DNA of 31,173 nucleotides from a virus, in the IMG/VR virus record IMGVR_UViG_3300032006_001406, positions 1 through 31,173 of that record; one strand, given 5' to 3'. The translations under genes and the position numbers were made by a program. The notes under the pieces are model-generated. The model worked only from the letters and a program-made list of their open reading frames with translations, had not been told where the DNA came from and made no database searches. Positions 17,601-25,789 of the stretch are shown one piece after another; positions within the stretch are counted from its first letter, which is position 1; each line of letters begins with the position of its first letter.

Positions 17601-18023
17601 CTACTCAGCCTTCTCGATGCGGAGCAGAGCTGCCATATCGATGATCGTGTTCGGTGAAAGCGATACCCCGTTCGTTCCCTCTGCCCAGCCGAGCTCGTCG
17701 CCGTCCTGGTAGAGTGTGAACTGTTCTGGGAGCTTGAGCTCCTGGGCCATTAGATCATTGAACCCAGCGACGTACTCCGGCCAGCCAGGCATATCGGATC
17801 TCATCTCGGTGGCCGTCTCTTCGCCCTCTCCAGGTGTGCCGTATCGCTCGATAAGACCGCCATTGAGCTCCTGCACGTCCTCGATGCGATCCTTGATCAG
17901 CCTCTGCACCTCGACCATACGAAGTGCTACGCCCATCGGGATCTTGGTGTTGCCGCATTCTCTGAGTGCAGCTTGCACCGTTCCGAGCTCAGCGTTCGTG
18001 ATTGTGACCTTATTTTTTGCCAT
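17601..18023 (-). CDS. Small phage protein, DUF1617-like, 140 aa
   Basis: Two starts are possible. ATG at 18039-18041 overlaps the fibre stop as ATGA but has no ribosome site. ATG at 18021-18023 (MAKNKVTIT) follows AGGAAGAAGG and is preferred. The protein is mixed alpha/beta: a lysine-rich strand, 'ITNAELGTVQAAL', a long helix around 'MVEVQRLIKDRIEDVQELN', a linker and a hydrophobic C-terminal helix. The pattern of a short basic strand followed by 'xNxEL..v...L' and a long charged helix recalls the small DUF1617 proteins found near tail genes of phages. The match is by style only. It lies between fibre and nozzle genes, so a tail accessory or assembly role is possible. Confidence 0.8.
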   Translation of the reverse strand: MAKNKVTITNAELGTVQAALRECGNTKIPMGVALRMVEVQRLIKDRIEDVQELNGGLIERYGTPGEGEETATEMRSDMPGWPEYVAGFNDLMAQELKLPEQFTLYQDGDELGWAEGTNGVSLSPNTIIDMAALLRIEKAE

Positions 18024-18026
18024 TAT

Positions 18027-18036
18027 CCTTCTTCCT
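18027..18036 (-). promoter_or_regulatory. Ribosome binding site deciding the 18023 start
   Basis: The minus strand reads AGGAAGAAGG. Its AGGA is 9 nt before ATG at 18023. The upstream in-frame ATG at 18041 has no purine-rich site, so this signal favours the shorter product starting MAKNK. Confidence 0.6.
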
Positions 18037-18037
18037 C

Positions 18038-21000
18038 TCATGGGCTCACGTCTACTTCTGGAGACGGGCCGTGTATAGGTGGTTCAGCAACTTTTTCTTG
18101 CTCTACGATGACTTTCCCAGTTTCATCGGTCCAGTCGGTTTCCATCATGTGTTCGTCACACCGTTCTGCGACTACTAACCAACTAACACTATCACTAGAA
18201 TCAGAATCAGCGCATTCTATCGTAAGCACACTTCCTTCGACTGAACCACGCACAGCGGACCATCCGTCCTCATTCTGCACCCAGCATTGCGGGTCACGAC
18301 AGAGTAGCTCCCAAGTTCCTTCGCTCATGTCGGAGGCTTCATCTAAATCGACTTGAGCCGTACCGCCGGAAAGCTCTACCTTGCCTCTGTAATTTAGGTC
18401 TGCTCGCGGTCCTTCGATGAATGAATGATATAGGCTATGCGTGTCCTTCTTTTCTGGTAACGGATGGTCGATTTTGAATGAGCCAGAACCCTTAGATAAG
18501 GCACCAGCCAGAGTGACGTTACCATCTTCCATGACTTGAAATACCGTAGCGTCAGAATCATCGCGATCAGTCACGCATCGGATATGGTAATAAGATTGCG
18601 CCGCAGACCCCGCCGCTGTTGTCATTAGAAGAGATGGGGTGCCACTGGGGACGCTGACGTTGTGATCTAGCGTTAATGCGTTAAAGGTGGAGGTGCTAGT
18701 GCGGATATATGCCGCTGAGCTCGCCCCATATCCGTTGGCTCCGGCAGTCCTAGCTCCAACCAGAAGGTTTACGTCAATGCAAAACGCCCCTGAGTCAATT
18801 AGTCCGGCATAGTTGTTAGTGCCTCCACCAGAAGGTGCCCCTTCTATATAGAACGAGGCAGTATTAGTCACAGCGGCACTAGTGGCATCTAAGTTGATAC
18901 CAGGAGTATTGATTCGCATCTGGGCAATCAGCCCAACGGTAGTGCTGGCCGGAACCACAAAGCTGTTGTTTACATACAAGCCAGTGAGGTGACCAGTGTT
19001 GTTGGCGTGACCAGTCATGGTTGTGCCAAGCGTCACACAGGCTTCGTTATCTGAGGTCGCTTGGCTTGTATAGCTTCCTGTCTGCTCAGTGATGCCTGCT
19101 ATAGCAAGATTGCCGTAAGACTTGACCTCAATTCCGTGCGGGGCAGAACCGGACTCAGCAACATGGAATGCCGTAACACCACCAGCCACTACATCTAAAC
19201 GATCAGCCGTACCCTCTTCGATATAGGTATTGGATCTGCCGTCTAGATAGAACTTACCACCAGCAGGCATCACAAAATCTTGTGCGGCTTCTATATATTC
19301 ATTGCCACTATTGTAGTTGAAGTTTGCTACCTCACTCCCACCACAGATGACTCCTATGTGGTCAGCACCTCTTTCGTGGATGTAAGTATTGCCGCCGCCG
19401 TCTAGGTAGAACTTACCTAGAGGATTCATTGTTACATTTCTACCTTCCAGTTGTAACGAGGCATACTGCGACCCATTCTCATAGGTGTATAACAGCAACT
19501 TACTGTCTTCACTGGTGTTACTGGCATCAGTCATTATGCTACGGATTAAACCACATTCTAGGCCATTGCCAGCATCATCTTCTGTGTAGAAATAGATGCG
19601 GCCACCTTCGTCATCGTCTTGGCCCACTCTGGTATTTTTGAGGTTTAGAACACCGCCATTAGCGTTAGCACCAGTGTTGCTTATGTTTACGGTAGGCGTT
19701 CCAGCAATATCTAGCGTGACAGTTGGGGTCGGAGTACCAATTCCTATTTTTCCATCCGACAGAATCGTCATGCGGTAAGTGGGAGCATTGGCACCATCAG
19801 CAGTTGTACCAAACTGCAACCTACTGGGAACGTCATTCGCACCTGGGGTGCCGTCTATGAAGCAACTGATCTCAGCACCTACGGAACCCCTATCAGTACC
19901 ATCAGCGGCATCCCAGTAGATTGCCCCCAAATGGTCATCATCTTGAACGATGGTGTCAGAATTGACCGCTGTACCTCTGGATTTACCCAGATACAATGCG
20001 GGTCCATTGGCATCGTTGCTATTTCTGAACGCAGATATACTTGAACCAGGACCGCCAGTACCTTCTACCTGTAGCCTAGCCGTTGCTCCATAAAACGCAT
20101 CGGGTGTAACAGTTCCAAGAGTGAGAACACCAGATGTATTTAGAGCAAACTTGGTATTAGCCGCACTGCTTCCCGTACCCATCATAAACGAAGTGCCATC
20201 ACCCCAATCGTCGCTATCACGCAATCCAATAGCCCAGTTGCTACTTCCAGCAGTTTGGAAATCAACTGTGGCATTCTGATCCGATGCTGACCTGTCTATG
20301 TCTACAGATGCCGCTGAAGATGAATCAACAATGACCTTGGCCGCTGACTTAGCGACTTCAAGATTACCACTCAATGTAGCCGCCGCGAGCGTAGTGGCTC
20401 CCGACACACCCAGCGTACTAGCCATATCTACCGCACCGTCGATATCCACCACATCTAGGTTGGTAGTCCCGTCTACATCCAAATCACCATTGAAGTCTGC
20501 GTTTCCAGCCAGAGTTAGCGTTCCAGAGACATCCAGTGTACCGTTCAGATCTACGGCGGTTGTGTTGATTTCCACCTCATCGGTCGCCGCGATAATCATC
20601 TTCGTGGCGCTGGCACCGCTGATGTACTGGGAAGCGTCGTTGAACTGAAGCTGGCGAGTGCTGTTCAGGAGGATTCCTGTGTCAGCAACGTGAGTGAGCG
20701 TTACGTCGCGATCAGCCCCCCACGCCAGCACAGCGGCGTCGGTCTTGAGGCTGACGTGCTGGTTGAAGTCCCAGGAGTCGGTGTCGTTCTCCCAGAGTAT
20801 TGTCTTGTCGCTTGCGCCTTTTAGCGTGATACCACCACCGTCTGCTGTAGAGTCGGATGGGGAGGCGACTGAGCCAAGCTCAATGTTTTTGTCGTCTACC
20901 GAGATCGTGGTGGAGTTGATGGTTGTGGTCGTACCGTTGACCGTAAGATCGCCAGCTATAGTGACGTTGCCCGTCAGCGCCGACGTACCTGACACAGTCA

Positions 21001-22621
21001 GTGCCGCATTAACGTCTAGCGTGGTAGCATCGATGTTGACATCGGTGGTCGCCGCAATATCTAGGTCAGCGGCTGAGCTCGCACCGATATACTGGCTGGC
21101 GTCGTTGAACTGGATACGCCTGGTGGAGTTGAGTAACAGTCCGGTGTCGTGAACGTGGGTAAGGCTGACCTCACTGTCGCCTCCGAAATTCAGTACGGCA
21201 GCGTCGGAAACCAGGCTCAGATCATCCCCTACTGATGCATCTGCGCTCATGGTCACGTTTCCGGTTAGCAGGCTGGTTCCCGACACATCCAACGTGCCGT
21301 TCAAGTCCACTGCCGTAGCGTTTAGCTCGATCTCGTCGGTAGCATTGATATCGAGTACAGTTGCGCTAGGTGCATTGATGTACTGTGATGCGTCGTTGAA
21401 TTGCAGCGCCATCGTGGAATTCAACAGCAATCCCGTATCGGCAACGTGCGTCAGGCTTACATCTTGGTCATCGCCTAATCCGATAACCGCGCCATCGGCA
21501 AGATACAGGTCGCTGAACTCTAGTGACGTTGTACCTAGCGCAGCCCCATCTGATGCGTCAGGAACAAAGGCTGTCGTAGCAGTGATTGTTGTGCCCTGTA
21601 TGGTGCTAGCGCCTGTTATTGCTCCACTTACTAGCAGCGTGCTAGCCATGTCTACTGCTCCGTCAATATCTACTACATCTAGATTTGACGTACCATCTAC
21701 ATCTAAATCGCCATTGAAATCTGCGTTACCAGCTAGAGTCAATGTTGATGCCATATCAACAGCACCATCAATGTCTACGACATCTAGGTTTGCGGTCCCG
21801 TCTACGTCCAGGTCGCCTGCTAAGTCAATTCCTGCGGCACCTGCTAATACCAAGTCATCAGTAGACGTGTCCCATAGCATATAAGCACTGGCTGTGTCAC
21901 CAAAGAATTTGACATCGTATCCAGTGTCATCGACACCAACCGTAACCGTTGAATCAATCTGTACTGCACCGTCAATATCAACTGCATCTAGGTTGGTGGT
22001 GCCGTCTACGTCCAGAGCTCCGTTAAAGTCTACAGCACCCGCTACAGTGAGCGTGCTTGAGACATCTAATGTGCCGTTCAGGTCTATTGCGGTAGCAGTA
22101 AGGTCGATCTCGTCAGTAGCAGCGATAGACAGTACCGTGGCACTTGTGCCACTGATGTATTGGCTTGAGTCATTGAATTGAAGCTGTCGGGTGCTATTCA
22201 GGAGTAGACCAGTGTCGGCAACGTGCGTCAGGCTTACGTCCGAGTCAGCTCCGAAATTCAGGACTGCTGCGTCCGATTTCAGCGTAACGTCATCGCCTAC
22301 TTCCAAGTCCCCTGCCAAGGCCAGCTTGCCAGCCGTCCAGGTGCCTACCGCCGTACCAGCGATCACATCGAGGAACGTGCCTGCGGCAGACATATAGCGA
22401 CCAGAGTCCTTGTCGGCCTCGAAGCTGTAACTAGGACGAGACGCCGATCCACTGGCTACTTGGACCTGGCCGTCCTTGTCTATCGTGCAGACAAGAGTCC
22501 CCGAGTTGGGTCCGTTCCAGATCTCCAGCAACGACTCGTCTGTCGTATCGCGAGCTGTCGCGAACCCAAGGATGTGGGTGTTGTCCTGTGGTTGGATCGC
22601 CTTGATCCCGAAAGCACCCAT
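18038..22621 (-). CDS. Large repeat-containing tail fibre-like protein, 1527 aa
   Basis: ATG at 22619-22621 has GAGGT 7 nt upstream. After a short N-terminal domain (about 1-115, probably particle attachment) comes a Asp/Gly/Thr/Ala repeat region (about 116-740). It contains four copies of a roughly 73-residue module centred on 'LTHVADTGLLLNST' and several short 'DVDGT.NLDVVDIDGAVD' units, expected to form a beta-rich shaft. The middle and second half mix beta-rich modules, including GKIGIGTPTPTVTLDIAG, a pattern common in trimeric fibres, and two 'KFYLDG..NTYI' units. Near the end, FKIDHPLPEKKDTHSLYHSF and 'EGPRADLNYRG' are a conserved C-terminal module shared by many phage fibre and structural proteins. 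No endosialidase or lyase catalytic motif was seen. Host attachment is inferred from architecture and position. Confidence 0.88.
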   Translation of the reverse strand: MGAFGIKAIQPQDNTHILGFATARDTTDESLLEIWNGPNSGTLVCTIDKDGQVQVASGSASRPSYSFEADKDSGRYMSAAGTFLDVIAGTAVGTWTAGKLALAGDLEVGDDVTLKSDAAVLNFGADSDVSLTHVADTGLLLNSTRQLQFNDSSQYISGTSATVLSIAATDEIDLTATAIDLNGTLDVSSTLTVAGAVDFNGALDVDGTTNLDAVDIDGAVQIDSTVTVGVDDTGYDVKFFGDTASAYMLWDTSTDDLVLAGAAGIDLAGDLDVDGTANLDVVDIDGAVDMASTLTLAGNADFNGDLDVDGTSNLDVVDIDGAVDMASTLLVSGAITGASTIQGTTITATTAFVPDASDGAALGTTSLEFSDLYLADGAVIGLGDDQDVSLTHVADTGLLLNSTMALQFNDASQYINAPSATVLDINATDEIELNATAVDLNGTLDVSGTSLLTGNVTMSADASVGDDLSLVSDAAVLNFGGDSEVSLTHVHDTGLLLNSTRRIQFNDASQYIGASSAADLDIAATTDVNIDATTLDVNAALTVSGTSALTGNVTIAGDLTVNGTTTTINSTTISVDDKNIELGSVASPSDSTADGGGITLKGASDKTILWENDTDSWDFNQHVSLKTDAAVLAWGADRDVTLTHVADTGILLNSTRQLQFNDASQYISGASATKMIIAATDEVEINTTAVDLNGTLDVSGTLTLAGNADFNGDLDVDGTTNLDVVDIDGAVDMASTLGVSGATTLAAATLSGNLEVAKSAAKVIVDSSSAASVDIDRSASDQNATVDFQTAGSSNWAIGLRDSDDWGDGTSFMMGTGSSAANTKFALNTSGVLTLGTVTPDAFYGATARLQVEGTGGPGSSISAFRNSNDANGPALYLGKSRGTAVNSDTIVQDDDHLGAIYWDAADGTDRGSVGAEISCFIDGTPGANDVPSRLQFGTTADGANAPTYRMTILSDGKIGIGTPTPTVTLDIAGTPTVNISNTGANANGGVLNLKNTRVGQDDDEGGRIYFYTEDDAGNGLECGLIRSIMTDASNTSEDSKLLLYTYENGSQYASLQLEGRNVTMNPLGKFYLDGGGNTYIHERGADHIGVICGGSEVANFNYNSGNEYIEAAQDFVMPAGGKFYLDGRSNTYIEEGTADRLDVVAGGVTAFHVAESGSAPHGIEVKSYGNLAIAGITEQTGSYTSQATSDNEACVTLGTTMTGHANNTGHLTGLYVNNSFVVPASTTVGLIAQMRINTPGINLDATSAAVTNTASFYIEGAPSGGGTNNYAGLIDSGAFCIDVNLLVGARTAGANGYGASSAAYIRTSTSTFNALTLDHNVSVPSGTPSLLMTTAAGSAAQSYYHIRCVTDRDDSDATVFQVMEDGNVTLAGALSKGSGSFKIDHPLPEKKDTHSLYHSFIEGPRADLNYRGKVELSGGTAQVDLDEASDMSEGTWELLCRDPQCWVQNEDGWSAVRGSVEGSVLTIECADSDSSDSVSWLVVAERCDEHMMETDWTDETGKVIVEQEKVAEPPIHGPSPEVDVSP
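20415..22275 (-). repeat. Tandem and interspersed repeats within the fibre gene
   Basis: Four copies of a module of about 220 bp lie at roughly 22051-22275, 21281-21495, 20990-21209 and 20526-20743. Each encodes 'DVxLTHVxDTGxLLNST' and 'QFNDxSQYI', and ends near 'LNGTLDVS' or a variant. Shorter units encoding 'DVDGTxNLDVVDIDGAVD' lie between them, for example at 20420-20506, 21644-21730 and about 21745-21815. The copies are close at the protein level but differ at many third codon positions. Confidence 0.85.
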
Positions 22622-22625
22622 TTAA

Positions 22626-22937
22626 CTACCTCGCTATCATGTAGACTATGTCATCACCTGCGTTGTCACATATGATGTAGAGCTCGTCCAGGTTGCCGAC
22701 TGGGATCCACCCAGTCTCTTCCTTGGCATCTAACTCCCATCCGCTTGTCACATCGGTAGTACCATCTACCACGGTGACTCCTGAAAAGCCGACGTAGACG
22801 TTTCCAGAGTTGTTTGCCACCGCTTTGATATTCACACATTTAGCGGTGACATCCGGCAACTGTGCGGCACTGGTGGAACCAGATTTTTCCCCTGTCGCTA
22901 CAACCCTGACGTATTGCGTTGCGTTCATTCCCAACAT
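22626..22937 (-). CDS. Small beta-rich virion protein, 103 aa
   Basis: The frame could begin at 23042, but that would overlap the preceding gene by 94 nt. ATG at 22935-22937 (MLGMNATQY) lies 11 nt after that gene's stop and has AAGGA 8 nt upstream, so it is chosen. The protein is short, beta-rich and soluble, with 'AQLPDVTAKCVNIKAVANN', 'GNVYVGFSGVTV' and 'LDELYIICDNAGDDIVYM'. The pattern 'aqLP...c..v.I.a...N.g.vYvG.sgVt' followed by 'v.nl..iyv....g..v.y' is common in small phage structural proteins near head-tail or fibre genes. The function is not established; decoration or fibre attachment is plausible. It is 4 nt from the fibre gene, so they are probably co-translated. Confidence 0.8.
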   Translation of the reverse strand: MLGMNATQYVRVVATGEKSGSTSAAQLPDVTAKCVNIKAVANNSGNVYVGFSGVTVVDGTTDVTSGWELDAKEETGWIPVGNLDELYIICDNAGDDIVYMIAR

Positions 22938-22945
22938 GGCACTTG

Positions 22946-22950
22946 TCCTT
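22946..22950 (-). promoter_or_regulatory. Ribosome binding site for the 103-residue protein
   Basis: The minus strand reads AAGGA, 8 nt before ATG at 22937. It overlaps the stop codon of the upstream adaptor gene and supports the downstream start over the long overlapping one. Confidence 0.5.
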
Positions 22951-23647
22951 ATGTGTAGTAGTGTGTACCCAGCGTCGGTTTCGGCCTGAGCTTTCTCGGT
23001 GTCCTGCTGCGTCGTGAGCGCCGGAACGCACGCTGCTCGCACGTCCTAACCTTATTGCGGATCTTGGCCTCCATCTCTTGTCCACCAGGAAGCCATGAGT
23101 CTTCCATAGCTCTCTCTGCTGCGTATGCCACGATCAGCGGTCGGTCCTCGCTAGGGAAATCGACCGTAGCACTCGATAGCGTAGGCAGGCGGTGATGGTA
23201 GTCGTAGATCAAGCTTGCAGGTGGATTAGCACCCCTGGCGATCCACAGGTTGGTGCCTTGCAGCCAGTAGCGGTTGCCCCTGACTCTGAACCTGTCCCTG
23301 AAGTCCACCAGGCTGCCCCAGCGCGTGCCGTCTATCTTCCTGAGCGCACTGGTCATGTCGTCGCCAGCCAGCCGGAAGAAGTCGCTTTCTAGTGCCTTGT
23401 AGCGTCCACCGTCATCCGATTCCGTACCGCTCCACGACGTGATCGCCGTGGCTTGTGATACCCACCTATCGGACAGCCCGCAGTCCATCAGATAGTCTTG
23501 AGCGTCGTTTAGTCCATACTGAAGAAACTGGTTGACGGCTTCCAAGGACGAGTCGTCGTGCTCGATCAGAGAGTCGTCATCAGAAGCAGTATCAGTAATC
23601 CTGTAGAACGCTCGCTGTAGACTTGCCAGATTGGTGAGTACGGCCAT
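22949..23647 (-). CDS. Putative head-tail adaptor/connector protein, 232 aa
   Basis: The ATG shares a base with the preceding TAA. The protein is mostly helical in its first half (LASLQRAFYRITDTASDD and 'SSLEAVNQFLQYGLNDAQDYLM'). A central beta part follows with 'TRWGSLVDFRDRFRVRGNRYWLQGTNLWI' (parts quoted), then a helix near 'PLIVAYAAERAMEDSWLPGG', and it ends in a very basic stretch rich in Arg. This organisation (helical bundle, beta insertion, C-terminal extension) and the location between capsid and tail genes fit the adaptor that docks under the portal. I recognise the style rather than a specific named family. The basic tail could contact DNA or the portal. Confidence 0.82.
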   Translation of the reverse strand: MAVLTNLASLQRAFYRITDTASDDDSLIEHDDSSLEAVNQFLQYGLNDAQDYLMDCGLSDRWVSQATAITSWSGTESDDGGRYKALESDFFRLAGDDMTSALRKIDGTRWGSLVDFRDRFRVRGNRYWLQGTNLWIARGANPPASLIYDYHHRLPTLSSATVDFPSEDRPLIVAYAAERAMEDSWLPGGQEMEAKIRNKVRTCEQRAFRRSRRSRTPRKLRPKPTLGTHYYT

Positions 23648-24195
23648 TAGGTCACGGTAGTTTGGGGTTTACGTCTTCGAGGAACTTGTGCTGTCATCGG
23701 CGCATCGTCTGGAAGCGCAGCGATCTCTTCTTCTTCTACCTCTATGAATCCCGTCGCGTCGGACTTGTTCTCTTCTCGTCCGTCAGCGATGAACCCTGCT
23801 ATGTCGTCGGCACTGAGCCCTCGCTCTTCTGCCGCCTCGAAGAACTCTTCCTTCAATGTATCGACGCGACTTCTCTTCTTTTCGCGCTCGATCTCTTCTG
23901 GATCTACACGGAAATCGTAGTTCTTGTAGTTATGTCCTGTTGGGAGCTCGTCCCAGACATAGACCTCTTTATGGGTCTCTGGACGGATTTCAAAAATCGG
24001 CACCGTTGGAATACCAAGCTGGTTGAGCTTCCACGCTTGCTCACCAGTATCCGTGAGCACTGCCTGGCGCACGTCCTTCGTGTAGGTGCGTTCAATGATA
24101 GGGCGGCCATCGGTATGTGTGCCGATGATCTCCTCGTCCTCACCCAGGACGGTGCGTGGCCTTAGTCTCGAAATTCTATTTAGTCTCTGTCTCAT
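23647..24195 (-). CDS. Unknown head-module protein, 182 aa
   Basis: Start and stop are coupled to both neighbours: the ATGA junction at 24192-24195 and TAATG at 23645-23649. AGGAG lies 8 nt before the start. The N-terminus is basic (MRQRLNRISRLRPR). The middle is mixed with hydrophobic-Pro stretches (LGIPTVPIFEIRP) and aromatic residues. The second half is a long, highly charged helical region with an acidic stretch (IEVEEEEIAALPDD), ending basic. No membrane segment or enzyme motif is seen. I do not recognise the family. Its place between capsid and adaptor genes suggests a small virion or assembly protein. Confidence 0.78.
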   Translation of the reverse strand: MRQRLNRISRLRPRTVLGEDEEIIGTHTDGRPIIERTYTKDVRQAVLTDTGEQAWKLNQLGIPTVPIFEIRPETHKEVYVWDELPTGHNYKNYDFRVDPEEIEREKKRSRVDTLKEEFFEAAEERGLSADDIAGFIADGREENKSDATGFIEVEEEEIAALPDDAPMTAQVPRRRKPQTTVT

Positions 24196-24743
24196 GGTGT
24201 CTTCTCCTGTGTCGGCCCCTCTTCAGGGGGGGACTGTGATAGGTCTATTCCTATTGGTAAAAACGGTTCCTTCATCACACGCTTACGCACATCTCTGCCA
24301 ACCGCCAATGCTTCTTCTCGCATGGCTAGGCGTAGGCGCTCCTTTGTGTCGCGCTGAGTCTCCACCTGCCAGGTCAACGCATCCTGAATCGAACTAAACT
24401 CACCTTGACCACTCCATGTGTCGCCCTTCTCTAGCATCTCAGTCAACCCACTTACACCTAATTCCTCTAATTCGTAACCCACATACAGCCCTACATCCTT
24501 GTCGAAGTAGGTAATCTCGACGGTCTCGACTGGTTCCTCTTCGAGTTCTCCTGCTTTCCAGGCCGCCAGTACCGGATCATCCGGCATGAGCGATATCCGT
24601 ATCTGCCACTGACAGACAGGCTCGGGTATCCACACGATATGAGCGTGCCTGCCACTCTTCCTGAAGTGCAGCTCGACAGCGTCCTGGAACTCGTAGGGAG
24701 CTCGGCGTTGTTCCGAGCCCCCTACAGTGTGTATCAGACCCAT
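24192..24743 (-). CDS. Unknown head-module protein, 183 aa
   Basis: ATG at 24741-24743 has a near-perfect ribosome site, AGGAGGA, 8 nt upstream. The protein begins with a short hydrophobic strand and has aromatic, beta-type segments (AHIVWIPEPVCQWQIRISL), an acidic patch (GELEEEPVETVEITYFDKD) and a helical second half (IQDALTWQVETQRDTKERL). It ends in a polar, Pro/Glu/Gln-rich tail. No catalytic motif or membrane helix is seen. The family is not recognised. It overlaps the next gene by 4 nt (ATGA), so the two are probably translated in a coupled way. Confidence 0.78.
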   Translation of the reverse strand: MGLIHTVGGSEQRRAPYEFQDAVELHFRKSGRHAHIVWIPEPVCQWQIRISLMPDDPVLAAWKAGELEEEPVETVEITYFDKDVGLYVGYELEELGVSGLTEMLEKGDTWSGQGEFSSIQDALTWQVETQRDTKERLRLAMREEALAVGRDVRKRVMKEPFLPIGIDLSQSPPEEGPTQEKTP

Positions 24744-24751
24744 CTAAAGAG

Positions 24752-24758
24752 TCCTCCT
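24752..24758 (-). promoter_or_regulatory. Strong ribosome binding site for the 183-residue protein
   Basis: The minus strand reads AGGAGGA, 8 nt before ATG at 24743. It is the best match to a consensus site that I saw in the window, in the 26-nt gap after the beta-helix gene. Confidence 0.6.
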
Positions 24759-24769
24759 GCTAGTCATGC

Positions 24770-25684
24770 TTAACTACTCGCCGTACCGATAAGCATACCT
24801 GTCTCGCCACCAGCGTTAACCCCGTAATTCTCAAAGAGGCTAAGCGAACCAACGGTGTTGACCCAGGTCGTCTGGCCGTTCGTTGCGATCATGCAACTGT
24901 TGTACCTGACGTGCCCTGTGGCGGCACTGTACCCCTCGATGTTCACGTCAACAGCGTTGGCGTTCTCTAAGGCACAGTCTTCGATGAGACAGTCCGTCCA
25001 TGCAGCACTCATGTCGATGTTGGCTGCCGAGAAGTCGCCGTGGCTAACCAGTTTGCGAATCGTGACATGGTCAGCCGCTGCTCCGGTGAGGAACCCAGTG
25101 TTACCCGCTGTGTCCGTACCGTGGTTCACGCACCCGATGCACTCGAAGTAATCCGCATCGGCAGTAAGCGTGATCCAGTGCAACGTGTTCTTCGCTGCCG
25201 TGGCATCGTCGAACAGGCAGTTCTCGATCCGACAGTGAGCTGCCGTGACGGGAATACCCACCACGAGCGAGTCCACGTCATTGATGAAATGGATGTTCTG
25301 GATGGTGACATTAGCCGCCGACACTGCAACGGTCGCTGCCGTATTGTCGAGCGTGATCTGTGGGCGGTCGGTGCCTCGGCCTAAGCCGATAATGCTGATG
25401 CCCGCCACGTCTGCCGCGATAGCTGATGCGCTACTGAGCGTCTCAGCGTGTCCTGGCATCGCGTAAATGATGTCACCCTTGCTCGCCGTGCATTTGTTGA
25501 TCGCGGCGTCGATTGTAATCAGAGCCTCGTCCGAGGCGTCCCCTGTGTTGGCCGCAGCTCCACTACCCGAGTCCACATAGAAGATGGAGCCCGTCGTGTG
25601 GTTGATGAGGTTCCGCAATTCCTGCGAATACTTCACCTCGCGCAGAGCGTTACGCAGCCTGTTATTCAGTTCCTGACTTGACAT
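24770..25684 (-). CDS. Parallel beta-helix virion protein beside the capsid gene, 304 aa
   Basis: The first 30 residues form a charged helix (LNNRLRNALREVKYSQEL). FYVDSGSGAAANTGDASDEA follows, then successive short strands with Ala/Asn/Asp turns: ISIIGLGRG, VTIQNIHFIND, CRIENCLFDD, YFECIGCVNHGTD, VTIRKLVSHGDF, CLIEDCALENANAVDV. That spacing is typical of right-handed parallel beta-helix proteins. The opening motif with 'G.IIYAMPGHAETL' recurs in phage proteins encoded next to capsid genes. No polysaccharide lyase active site is evident. A head fibre or decoration protein, or a trimeric host-binding appendage, is likely. The gene begins 105 nt after the capsid stop, past a hairpin, with AAGGGA about 10 nt upstream. 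Confidence 0.85.
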   Translation of the reverse strand: MSSQELNNRLRNALREVKYSQELRNLINHTTGSIFYVDSGSGAAANTGDASDEALITIDAAINKCTASKGDIIYAMPGHAETLSSASAIAADVAGISIIGLGRGTDRPQITLDNTAATVAVSAANVTIQNIHFINDVDSLVVGIPVTAAHCRIENCLFDDATAAKNTLHWITLTADADYFECIGCVNHGTDTAGNTGFLTGAAADHVTIRKLVSHGDFSAANIDMSAAWTDCLIEDCALENANAVDVNIEGYSAATGHVRYNSCMIATNGQTTWVNTVGSLSLFENYGVNAGGETGMLIGTASS

Positions 25685-25719
25685 TGAAAATGGTCCCTTG
25701 CCTAGAAGGCGTTAGAGGC

Positions 25720-25748
25720 TGGGCGAGAGGCACTGTGCCCCCCGCCCA
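25720..25748 (-). terminator. Strong hairpin after the capsid gene, terminator or processing site
   Basis: The outer arms TGGGCG/CGCCCA and inner arms GGCAC/GTGCC form an interrupted stem around a one-base centre. It lies in the only spacer longer than about 30 nt, 42 nt beyond the capsid stop. No run of T follows on the minus strand, so complete intrinsic termination is unlikely. Partial termination or protection of the capsid messenger would let the capsid be made in excess over later genes. The rest of 25685-25789 shows no clear promoter. Confidence 0.5.
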
Positions 25749-25789
25749 ACAACCCGTTTCGATACTAATTCATACTACCCATACACCTA

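Noticed and set aside
20415-22275. CRISPR-like or satellite array
   Set aside because: The repeats are in frame, diverged mainly at third codon positions, of uneven spacing and encode a fibre shaft.
22626-23042. Longer start for the small beta-rich protein
   Set aside because: It would overlap the adaptor gene by 94 nt; the start at 22937 has a ribosome site and sits just after the upstream stop.
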